A model generated the notes under the pieces. That model was not told the origin of the DNA. It worked only from the letters and a program-made list of their open reading frames with translations, and made no database searches. Source: Podocnemis expansa (Eukaryota > Chordata > Testudines > Podocnemididae). Taken from it: a stretch of 64,000 nt of DNA. Where the stretch lies: contig ML682024.1 in the NCBI GenBank assembly GCA_007922195.1, positions 3,476,522 through 3,540,521 of the forward strand. Direction: 5' to 3'. Positions 14,553-25,107 of the stretch are shown piece after piece. Position 1 is the stretch's first letter. Every line of letters starts with the position of its first letter. The position numbers were made by a program, and so were the translations under genes.

Positions 14553-15571
14553 AAAAGCAATTTGATTTGAAAGCAACATCAATAGACTTGGGGGGGGGGG
14601 CAGGAGCCCAGAGCTTTGATAGCACAGGGGCTGCTGTGAGTCAGGAGTGAGGGGCACCGGCTGTGGCTCTGGAATTTCCCAACTTGTCGCAGCTTCGCTG
14701 AGCAGCTGGAATCGCCATAAAAACATTTCCTTGTTTCTCTGCCCCTGCCCTCCCTATTGCAATACAGCAAATTCTTGGACTCTAGCCAAACCGTGCCCAC
14801 CTTGGCTCCCTGGCCCTGGTGTCCCCAGCACCCAGCCTTGCCTCAGCCCATTCCCTGGCCCCTACAGCCCAGCCAGGAGAAGCTACCACCCTGCCTGCTC
14901 CACATGCCTTTGTTTTTGGGGTCTCCAGGCAGCATAGGGGGCAGCTTGATTTGGTAGGGTCTCCTGTTGGTACATAGGTTCACCTGTCATTCTAGGGTCA
15001 GGTTGTCAGTATACGGACCCTGAGACTGGCTGTGCTGGGTGGGGTGGGACTTGCCAGCAGATGGACTGAAACAAAGGGTTTCACAGTCCCCCCAGTCCCA
15101 TGAATGTGGAGGATAGGGGCCTGGACCAGAACCAGGGCCCCCTAGTGCAGGGCTGGGGCTGGACGCTTGGGTTCCTCGCTGCTCTTAGCCCTGATGTGAA
15201 CGTGTTGATTGCTGTAACCTAGTTGGCTGTGAGTTGTGTAGGACCTACTCAAAATCCTGTGGTTCTCCTCCTGCTTTGTTATTGTGGGGGCTGTAGGACA
15301 GTGGGAGGCGAAGAGTCTGTGCTAGTTTGTGAGGTCAGGTGTGCCTCAGTGTCCCTGTGTGCCAGCCCATTAGACTAATGCTTTTGTGGCAGGCCACAAG
15401 GTGGGGGCAGTCTCTCCCAGCAACTCGACATGCCAGGACCACCATCAGCCAAGTCTCACTAGGAGACCAAAGGACTGGAGGGGGTGAGACTAGGAAAAAA
15501 GCTGGGGGAAGGAATCAGCCTCCCCCAGCACCTGAACGAGGATGGACAGACGGATGCTGCTTTAACTTTAA

Positions 15572-15859
15572 TTAGGGCTACCAGATACCAAAGCTTGGAA
15601 AGGAGGACAGGCAAGTACGGAAAGGACATGGGAGGACACGTGGAGAAATGTAGTAGTAATGTAATAGTCTTCTGTTTTTAGGGGGCCCTGGAACGCTTTC
15701 CCCTAAAAATAAGGTTTTCCAGGGCCTTCCAGCATACTTTAACCCCTATGGGTAAAAAGCCAGACAATATCATGTATTTTTAAAATGCCTGCCGGACAGA
15801 GGACGTGAAGGTAAAAAGGAGGCCATGTCCTTCTTTTGCCTGACATTTGGTAACCCTAA
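15572..15859. mobile_element. Miniature inverted-repeat DNA element
   Basis: Starts 'ttagggctaccagat' and ends 'atttggtaaccctaa', an inverted pair with two mismatches over 15 bp. Secondary inverted 'aggaggaca'/'tgtccttct' words lie inside. No coding capacity; superfamily not resolved. Confidence 0.55.
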
Positions 15860-15921
15860 CGACGCAAATAGAAAAGGCCGCGGACACCACCGCCTGGAAA
15901 GGAGTAAAAAGGAGGCTTCGC

Positions 15922-15927
15922 TTTATT
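15922..15927 (-). terminator. Candidate poly(A) signal of PDZD4
   Basis: AATAAA on the minus strand about 585 nt past the PDZD4 stop codon. Confidence 0.5.
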
Positions 15928-16510
15928 CTGAGCACCATTGGCGCCGGAACCCAGGCGTCCGGCAGCCTCCCAGGCAGCGCCCCCTGCTGGGGTGAGCTGG
16001 GAAGAGAGGGGGACACAGACATGGGCAGGGGGAGAAGTGGTTGGAGTGGAGGAGCCAGAAAGCCTGGGTTTTCTCCTGGCTCTGGGGAGGAGGGGGCCTA
16101 GGGTCAGTTATTTCCCCTGGCCAGGCTCAGACAAAGAGAAACAGTGAAAACTGAACAGCCACGAATCACAGACACAACATAAAATTACCCCCGGGGACCA
16201 CTGGGGGAGGATTCCCCCATCTGTTCATCACCCTCAGCCTTGTGCTCTATGTACAACCCCAAACCTTTTTGTGCTTCATGCAGACCTGGTCCCGATCCTG
16301 AGGGGACCTCACAGGCTGGCCTGATTCTGGGTTGCTGGGGCCCCAGCTCAGCCCCATCATCTTCAGGGAGCTGGCGCAGTGTCGGGGGGCCCACCCAGGT
16401 CTTGGCCACCTGAAGTCTTCTGTGCAGCCAACCATGGCCAGAAGCGAGAAGGAGGGCCTGTTTCCCACCATCCGGGTCCCGCCCCCCCCCAGCCCATCCC
16501 CATGCCCCAG

Positions 16511-19500
16511 TCAGACAGTGGTGACGGAGAGCAGCGGGTTGTAGACGCGGCGCCCATCTGCAGAGCGGGCACCATGCGCTAGCATCTCCTGGATGGTGAT
16601 CCAGTTGTCCAGGATGCGGCGGCTCCGCTTCTTGAGGCTCTTGCGGTGGCTAAGGGCCAGGATGCTGAGATCAGGGGGTGCTGCCCCCCCAGCCGCCCGC
16701 CCTTCAACTGCCTCCCGCTGCCAGTCCAGCCGACTCTGCAGCATCAGCTCGCGGCGCCGGCGCTGCTCCCGGGCTCGCAGAAGCTGCTGCTTGCGCTCAC
16801 CCTTGCTCCAGTAGCGGCCCATCTTCATCTCGCTAACAGCATCGTCATCTGTGGTCATGCCACTCCGCTCCTCACGGATCTTCAGTGCCCGCGCCTTGAG
16901 CAGCCGGTCCCGCACTGGCCGCCGGGTGCCCTCGCCCCTCGCCCGGCCCTTCCACTCTGCCCTCCCGCCTGCTGGGCCCTCCCCACCTGGGCTCTCCTCC
17001 CTTGCCCTGCGTGCTGGCCCAGGGCTACCCTCTTTGGGGCGCCGAAGCCGTGCCGGCTTAGGAGGGGAGGCAGGCGGGCGGACAGGCCGCAGGGGGCTCT
17101 CCAGCAGGGGGGTGCTGCGGCAGCTCTCACCAGTGTTGTAGGCACTGGTGCTGTCCTTCTCAGAGCGCTCTGGCACCTCGGTGATGTCGGGCAGGGGGCC
17201 CTCGCCCGTTGGGGGGGGGCAGGGCACCTTCCTGCTCCAGCAGCCAGGCCTGCAAGCAGCGCTCACGCAGCCGCTGCATCTTCTGAGCCCGCAGGATATT
17301 GCGGCACTTGAACTGCAGGTGCCGCAGCTCCTCCTCCAACAGGGCCACCCGGCTGTGGTCGGCATCCAGGCCAGTGCGCAGTGTGCTGGGGCCGGTGCCA
17401 GGGGCCAGGTAGCCACGCAGTTGCAGCAGCTCCCGGTAGCGCTCGTGTTCCTCAGGCGTCAGGCCGGGGCCCTCGGGCAGTGCCAGCAGCAGCGAGTCCA
17501 GGCTGTCGGGTGGCTCCCGGGCCGGCAGAGGGGGCGGGCGGCGGGGCGGAGCTGGAGTCCCAGCCAAACTGGGGGGGCTCATCTGCCAGCAGGTCATGCT
17601 CCGAGCTTTCCTCATTGCGGGTGCTGTCGTCAGTCCGCCCCACACCACTGTCCAGCTCCTGGCTCTGGGTCAGGGAGGGTCCAGGGGGGCCAGTGCCCAA
17701 CAAGTCAGGGGACACAGCCAGCTGGTGATAAATGGGTGGATTGCAGGGAGGACTTCAGACCCAAGCTGGAAGCATGGCGTCCCTTGCCCGACCCTCTAGA
17801 GCTGCCCCACAGAATCCCTAGCCCAGCCCCGGCCCTGCCCCACACAGCCCCCTGCCAGACTCTGGCCCTACCGCACGGTGCCCCCAGCCCTGCCCCACAG
17901 GATCCTTAACCAAGCCCCTGGCCGTACCCCAAGTGCCCCCTCACCTGCTGACCAGGGATCACTCGAGGTCTTGTTTCCCCCTCAAGGTCAGAGCCAAAAT
18001 CATCCAGGAAATCTTCACGGTCACTGCCCTTCCAGCGCTTGGAGAGCTGGGGTGCAAGAGGTCATGTTGGGGGGGGGTCTAGTTGAACCTCCTGCCCTTC
18101 CAATCACAGACCCCCGAAACCTCCCAGACAGCTCTCCCAGTCCCTTCTTTCCTGCTGGATCATTCTCAGCCCCTAACCTGCACTGTGCCCGGATCCACCA
18201 GCGTCCTGAAAATCTCCCTCTCAATGCCCAGTCTCAGCACTCTCTGGCCCCTCCCAGCCCAAATTCCCCCTCACCCCTTCACCCACTTCCTTCCCCACCA
18301 CCAGCCAACCTCTCCCCCAATCTGCCCACAACCCCTCTGCCCAGTCCCTCAAGTGTCTCTCACCTCTGTCTCCGGCCTAGCCAGCAGCAGGGAGATGTTG
18401 GTTTGTTGCTCCTGAGTCAGAATGGCTACAGCTTCCTCACGGTCTTGGACCTCCACCCCGTTAATCTGGGGGGCAAGAGAGCTGGGAGTCAGACCCTGAA
18501 CCCTGTGCCATTAATCTGGGGGGGAAGCAAGAGCACTGGGGGTCAGCCCCCTCCCCTCAACAACCCCCCCCACTCCCCCTCACCTGGACAATCCGGTCCC
18601 CCTCTCGGATGCGCCCGTCCTTGGCAGCGATGCCATTGGGATTCACCTGGGTGGAGAAGGGAGCCTGGAACATGGGGCCAGAAACCATCCCACGGTCTCC
18701 AGCTCCCTATGGGCTGCCTTCTAGTGCATCCTCCCTCCCAGCCCCTTAAGGCCCCCTACACACCATAACACTCCAGCTGGTCCCCTAGCCGGCCCCCATT
18801 CCTACCACCCCAGCTTCTTGGCCCCCTTGACCCCCAAGCCCCCATTTGCCCCATAACATCCCTCCCCCACAGCCCACCCCTTCACCCCACTCGCCTACCT
18901 CTCCAACGTAGATCCCCACGTCGTCCTCATCATCCGTGCGGTAACAAACCATCAGACCCAGTTTGTCCCGGTGGCTGGATTTGTACAATTCCACCTCCTG
19001 GGGCAGGGGGGGGGAGATGAGGTTAGGCTAGAACAGAACCCTGGTTACTAGCCCCCCCCCCGCTGAACACCAGTCCCAACCCCCAAAGCTGGGAGAGAAT
19101 CCAGATGTCTGGGCTCACCCCCAGACCACTCACCTCATACTCCAGCTCCTCTGCCCGCTCAGTCTCTGGGGCTCCCCCATCCATGAACTCCACAGGGTCA
19201 TAGTATTCATGGCCAAGGGGAGGACTGTGGGGGAGGAGGACACAGGTTGGGGGTCTGAGATATCAAGGACCTGCGGGTTGGGAGTGAGGGGCACAGGTGG
19301 GCATCACTCACAGTTCGGGGATCCCGTACGTCTCCAGTGTCACAGCAGCAGGGCTGGGGGGGGCGCAGCCGGCCTAGGGCCAGCAGGTGCTCAAAGGTGA
19401 TGTCTGTCTGCGTCCCGCTGTCCACGAGGGTGGTGGGGTCCACGGGGAGCGTGCCCCCATCTCCCCCGCCCCGTGACCGGGGACTGCGCCTTAGAACCTG

Positions 19501-21689
19501 GATGACCAAGGGCTCCTTGGAGCAGCGAAGAGCTTCCAGCGTCTGCTCATGGGACAGCCTGGACAGCTCCTTCCCATTCACCTGGGGGGGGCAACGTGAG
19601 GCAGAATTGGAGCTCTGCAGCCCCAACAGATGCCCCCAGCCCTGACAGATGCTCCCCAGTCCACCCAGCTCTGACAGATGTCCCCTGGCCCTGACAGACG
19701 CCACATAGCTCCCTCAGCCCTGACAGACGCCTCCCAGCCCCAACAGATACCAGCTGGCCATGACAGACGGCTCCCAGCCTTGACAGACAGTCCCCAGCCC
19801 ACCTGCCCCCAGCAAACATCCTCTCATCTCCAGCAGACACAAACACCCCATTGAATACATACTTCTCCTTTAGGTACCCCAAAATACAGCCCTCCCTGCC
19901 CCTCCCCCAGACCCCCAAGTCTGAACTCCCCCTCAGTGTGCACACCTGCAAGGCAGGTTCAGCCCCCCTCCATCTCGAGGCAGTGTCTGGCTGGGGAGAG
20001 ACCCTGGAGCCCCCCCCCCCATTCTCTCCATCTCTGTCTTTGAGTTACTGCAGCAACAGTTCCCATGGAAACTGGGAGGATTGATGCAGGATCAGGGAAC
20101 GGGCCAGGGGGGTGAAAGAGGAACCTGCCCCCATCTTGCTCCCCACAACCCCTCACTCCCAACCTGCAGCCCCTGCTCACCCAGCCCCAGTTAAGTGCAG
20201 CCACAAATGGCTCTCTGGCACCTCTCCTACGCTGGAGGTCTGTCTGTTCATCTCACTTCCATGGCTGCTCCACAGACCCCTGGCCACTGCAATGATTTGG
20301 GACTTTTAATTCTCAGCTGATCTGGTGCCTTCCCCTCTGGGACATCCCTGTCCTCTGCAGCCTCATCCTCAGGAACAAGTTCCCAACCCAACTTGATCAG
20401 CTGTGCCAAGGGGCTGTGGGTCAGGAGTGAGGGGCACCAGCAGAGATAAATCCTTATCTTCATGCCCTCCTGGGGCACAGTGGAGCCGGGACCCTAGCAC
20501 CAAGCAGAGCTGGGGAGTTGGAGGAGCAAGGATGGGCACCAAGGCCAAAGGCATGTAGGAGTCTGTGCAGGTGGCACAGTGGTAAGGCCAGGGGCTGCAA
20601 GCTGGGCAGAGTGCCGCCTGCAGGGCCAGGTAGTCTGAAGGCCTGGGGACTCTGCATGAGTGCAGAGCATCGTTGAGGGTGCCCGAGTCCTGTGGACCAC
20701 CCTGTCAGGTGACTGAAAGCACGTGCAGTAGCCTTGCCTGGTGCCAGCCTGGGGAACTGCCCACCACAGGCGCTGTGGGCCAGACTATCAGCAGGATTCA
20801 AACAGAGATGAGGTCCAGCGATGGGAACCTGCCAGGTGGGTCCAGGAACTTCTAAGTGCCAGGCATAGGGCTGGGAACTGTCCTGTTGCAAAGTCCCTAG
20901 CAGAGTGGGCACTGGTAGAGAGGACACAGGGTGTCCAATGCGGCCATTCCTATGGTCTTGTGTGGCAAGGGGTCCAGGGTTGGCCTAGGAGGGGCTGTGA
21001 GGCCGGAGGGGGGCACCAGCAGAGTGTGGGGCGGGACTAGGGTCTCAGGGGTAGATAGGGCTACCTGAGGCCCCTCACTCCTATCATGGAGGCCCGGCTG
21101 CATCAGGAACCACATGTAGGGCTGGGATGGGGTGGCTGGACAGGCCCTGGGTGGGGTCAGAGTGGTTGTACCCCAGGTGTCAGGGTGGGGGGAATGGACA
21201 GGGAAGGATGAAATCGCAAGTGGGGGGGCTGGAACAAATGGGCAGCGCTGCAGCGGAGGAGGGGGAGAGACACATGGCTGGACTGAGGGGAGAGTGAAAT
21301 GGGGGGTGGAGTGTGGATCAAACAGAGATGGGAGTAACTGGACAGGGGTCCCAGCACCCCCCCAATCATTCATTATTCCCCCTGTCTGCATCCCCCTAAT
21401 CCAAAACAGCAGAGATTGGGGGAGATTGGTTGCTAGGCAACCTTTCTGAGACTGGTACCTGCTCCCCCCCCCAGACCCCTCAGAATCCTCCGCAGCTCCC
21501 CACTTCCCCCTGCTGCCCCCGCCCCTTCCCCCCCCTGCTGCCCAGAGACCCCCACTCCCAGCCCCCCGCCCTACCCGCAGCCGCCGCCCCCCTGCACCCC
21601 CCCCGTTTCCCCAAATGCATCCCCCCTACCTGCAGCATGACCTTGTATTGCTCTTCGGGGTTGTGCGCCACACACATGTTACATCCCAT
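16511..21689 (-). CDS. PDZD4: PDZ domain-containing protein 4 (frame broken at three homopolymers)
   Basis: Eight exons on the minus strand: 21630-21689, 19312-19581, 19134-19224, 18899-18997, 18584-18646, 18364-18465, 17945-18046 and 16511-17721; about 664 residues after three single-base allowances (human 769). MGCNMC is a likely lipidation start. One PDZ domain spans about residues 141-226, with carboxylate-binding loop GLMV and GIYVGEVNPNG. A conserved [10 protein letters not shown] segment and a coiled coil ([20 protein letters not shown]) follow. The C-terminus ([20 protein letters not shown], ending VTTV) is itself a class I PDZ ligand. Breaks: eight C for seven at 19356-19363, seven for six at 17571-17577 and nine for eight at 17211-17219. 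In each case family-like sequence flanks the break in two frames. PDZD4 is a neural scaffold of poorly known function related to PDZRN3 without the RING. Confidence 0.9.
17211..17219 (-). other. PDZD4 frameshift, C/G run of nine
   Basis: Frame changes between the coiled-coil end (QAWLLEQE) and the conserved [14 protein letters not shown] segment. Eight bases would keep one frame. Confidence 0.75.
17571..17577 (-). other. PDZD4 frameshift, C/G run of seven
   Basis: Frame changes between [12 protein letters not shown] and the downstream [11 protein letters not shown] segment. Six bases would keep one frame. Confidence 0.7.
19356..19363 (-). other. PDZD4 frameshift in exon 2, C/G run of eight
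   Basis: Removing one base gives [12 protein letters not shown], in place of a cysteine-rich tail, and the phase required by the next exon ([10 protein letters not shown]). Confidence 0.75.
19582..21629 (-). other. PDZD4 intron 1, no other gene seen
   Basis: About 2 kb, holding degenerate 'tgacagacg..ccccagcc' repeats at about 19620-19810 and a copy of the C-rich intronic minisatellite near 20410. No conserved exon is seen. Confidence 0.5.
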
Positions 21690-22620
21690 GGTGAAATCCG
21701 GGCTGGGGGGTGGGGGGGGCAGCAGGGAGAAAACGGGGTGCGGGGGTTCAGCGGGCTTCAGCCGCCTCCCATCCGACAGGTGGGGCCGCGGGGGGGCTCT
21801 GCGCCCCAGCCCCCCCCCATCGCCGCCATCGCTGGGGGGAGGGGCGGGGGGAGCGGACTTACCCCCCCGGGGGCATGGCGGGGGCGTGGCGGGGGCTCGC
21901 TGGGGCGGCGGAGGAGACGCGGCTGCTCGGGCGGCGGCGCCTCTATCCCTGGCTGGGGGGCGGCGGCTCCATCCCGCCCCCAGCCCGTCTCCCTGCTCCG
22001 CCCCTCCGGCCCCGCCCCCGGCCGTCCCTTCTGCATCCCCGGCCCCGCCACGGGGGGGGTCCTGCCCCGCGCTGAACGGGGGAAGCCGGAGAAGAAAGTT
22101 AAATGTGGGCCCGGGGGGGGGGGCGGCTGCGAGCCGGACTCCTGGGTTCTCTCCCGGCCCCGGGGGCTGCTGCGTGTCTTACCCCCGTGGGGAGGGAGGG
22201 GGTGGCAGCCCACGGAGATAAAGAGTGACGGCTGCATTGTTAGCCGGTGGGGACGCAAGACCCCCCGAGCGGTGGGTTTGGGGCACGTAGGGGGCGGGAT
22301 CGGGTTTGTGGGACCCACGGATGGGACTCAGGACCCTGCGGGGCCGGCTTGGGGACCGTCTGCTCCCATCACAGGGTTTTTGCTGCAGCGCCCGGCCCCA
22401 GCTTCCTGCCACCGGCCCCCGGCGGTTCTGGGGGGACCCGGCAGCCCCCAGGATTGGGCAGCCCGGGGGGGCTCCGCTAGAGAACAAAGCGCCCCGCCTC
22501 CAGGAGCCCGCAGCTTCCCCCCTGGCAGCGCGGGGGGGCCGGAGCTGGGGCTGGAGGGGAAGGATTTAGGGGCGCCGCGGGGCTGCGGCGGGAGCTCAGC
22601 TGCGGGACGGTGCTGGGAGG
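21690..22620 (-). promoter_or_regulatory. CpG-rich PDZD4 promoter
   Basis: Strongly GC- and CpG-rich flank directly upstream of the PDZD4 start. Long open frames on both strands here are proline/glycine-rich artefacts of composition. Confidence 0.55.
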
Positions 22621-22841
22621 CGAGGAGCGTCTAGACACCCCCCTGCTGCGACCCCTGGGTTCCCTCCCCCCAGGGGCTCGACTCCCCCTTCTGGCTGAGT
22701 GGCTTTGAACCCGGGAGTCCGGGCTCCGCCTCCCCACTGAAAACCCTCTGTCGCCCGCCCCCACCCACACGGAGGGTGCAGCCCCATTGACTGCGAGGGT
22801 TCACCCCCGACCCCTTCTTTTGGGGGGGGGAATCCTATAGC

Positions 22842-23660
22842 TACCGTAATGTGCATAGCATGACTACCCCATGTGAGTGCGTTACCGTAATATCCCGTAT
22901 TTCCCCCCAGCCCCTATGGACGGTATTACCATAATCCACATATTAATATGCCCGGCATTGCAGGTGGACGTGCTACCTTAATACATAGAATATCACCACA
23001 GTCTTGGGGGGTGAGGGGGCTGCTCCCCTATACCCATAATATCTCGCAACCCATTGAGAGGGGTTACCGTGATACCCAATACAGCTATCCTCCTTTGGGT
23101 CTCTTTGTGTAGCGCTTTACAATACATGTAAAATTTCTCCTGTCAACGGAGAGGCGATGTGTAGGTTATACCACAGTGCACCTAATAGCCCCACCCACGC
23201 TTTGCCGTTACTACTGCAGTATATCTAACATGATCTTCTCCAGCGGATTAATGATTCTGTGACACACACACAATATTCACCCTCCATTTGGAGAGGTGGC
23301 AGGGGAGTGGGATTAGGGGAATGAGAATATAACCCTAATACACACCATGTTCTTTTCCACAATTTTTAGAAGGCGCTGGAAGAAGCTGCCTTAAGATACA
23401 TATGATCCCACCTTTGTTTTTTTGTTTGTTTGTTTGTTTGTTTTTTGGGAAAGGAATGGTGCAAGAGTATATTAAATGTTCATCCCCTCAATTTTTAGGA
23501 TGAACCTATAATACACATAATCGTCCTCCCCTCTGTTTTGGGGCAGAAAAACTACCTTAGTGCCTCTAACAGCCATCGAATTTTTCTCCTCTGATAGAAG
23601 AATGCTACCATAATGTACATAATATTCCCCCACCCCAAAGGAAAAGTTACCACAGGCCAC
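22842..23660. repeat. Degenerate ~45-bp minisatellite between PDZD4 and L1CAM
   Basis: About a dozen copies of a core like 'taccrtaatacacataatat' followed by a C-rich spacer. Clear cores start near 22842, 22884, 22927, 22974, 23065, 23507, 23551 and 23608, with spacings of about 43-47 bp or multiples. The array ends right at the L1CAM poly(A) signal. Confidence 0.7.
23415..23442. repeat. (TTTG)n simple repeat
   Basis: About five TTTG units embedded in T runs inside the degenerate minisatellite. Confidence 0.8.
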
Positions 23661-23681
23661 AGAAGAGGCCAGGTTTCAGCC

Positions 23682-23687
23682 TTTATT
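23682..23687 (-). terminator. Poly(A) signal of L1CAM
   Basis: AATAAA on the minus strand about 1.42 kb past the L1CAM stop, leaving a 3' UTR of roughly 1.4 kb. Confidence 0.6.
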
Positions 23688-25107
23688 CCCCCCTTGGAGA
23701 GGTCTGGTCGCTATGTACAGATATATATAAAAGCCATCGATCAGACAAAGTGACAGAGCTGAGGGGGAGACAAGAAGCCACCCTCCCCTGGAGCCAGGAG
23801 GGGGCCGGGTTCAGGAGGGGACATTTTTTAAAGCCACAACTAACCCGACACACACAGAGGCCTGGACACATGGCAGCACAACCGAGCCCGGCAGTGCAGG
23901 CCTATTTACAAGGGCGCCGATGCCACCCAACTGGGGCTGGTTTTTTTGTTGTTTTTTTTTTTTTTAAACATTTGTTTTATGCAAAAAAGGGGGAACTCAG
24001 GGGAGGGACAGAGCAAAGCTGAGATCCTGCCGGAGGCGGGAGGAGATCAGAGAGAACAAGAGAGGCCACTTGGCTTGAGAAATGTGTTTGCAAAGGCAGC
24101 TGTGTGAGAAAAGCAGGGAGCCGGTTCCTTTTTTGGGGTGCATTTGAAATGCTGACACCGGCCCCCTAAGACAGTCCATGGTGTGAGTGGTGTAGGCAAG
24201 GTGGGGTGCAGGATGCTGGTGAGCACCCCAGGAATCAAGGGTGGGAGCCCATGAGTAAAAGTGAGTGGGGGAAAGGGCTAGAGTATGGGCAGTTTCTGGA
24301 ATGTGGGGGGAGGTCACAGCATTGGCAGGGGAGGTGCGTGGGGAATCCTGGGAGCTAGATATGTGAGGAACAGCCCGCCTCCCTCCATGAAATGCAAAGG
24401 AATGGTGGAGGGGCGGGGGGGGGGGGCAGCTGAGTGGAATCTGGGGCACAACTGGACAATGTGCAAAGTTCCAACTCATGCCCCAAACTCAAAGGATGCC
24501 AATTCATCTAAATGACAGGCAAGAGCAAGGGAGAGAACCCAGGCTCAAGACTCCCAGAACACACACAACCTTCCTCCTCTGCAAGTCATTCTGAATTCCT
24601 TCCTGCTTGCGGGCAATGTGGGGGGAGTTTGAACCCAGCATGGTTAAGATTTGGAGGGAATTAGCTGGTTGGCTGGATGGAGGGGGCCCCTCTATTTTTT
24701 GGCAAATACAAAACTGGGTTCATGCCCCCTGACTCCCCAGACGCAAGCTCTTCCCCCCATTAACCCCTTGGCTCCCAAAGGCTTTTGGCCCATTCCATGC
24801 AAAAGATAAATGATGCCTTGGGAGGGGGGGGGTGGCACTAAAATACCAGTTTCCCAGCACAGGGCGGTTGACAATTTGGTTGGGGGTCAAGAAGAGATCC
24901 CCTTAAATTATTCCCTGTCAAATTTTCAGGGGGCAGGAGGGGGACGTTAACAGGAATTTGCCCCACAGCCTCATTGTTGTGGGGCAGGGGGTATATTCCT
25001 CCTTCTCAGTGGCCTAGTCCCCTATGGGGCAGGGAAGGGGCACCCCCATTCACCCTGCACCCCTGTTTCCCAAGAGGGTTCAGGGGCTGCCCCATGGCAG
25101 ACAGGCC

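Noticed and set aside
17878..18768. 296-codon plus-strand frame across PDZD4 exons 6 and 7
   Set aside because: It is antisense to verified exons and their C-rich introns; no domain.
21430..22634. Long plus-strand open frames (263 and 339 codons) over the PDZD4 promoter
   Set aside because: Proline/glycine/arginine-rich translations in a CpG island, antisense to PDZD4 exon 1, with no recognised domain; composition alone explains them.
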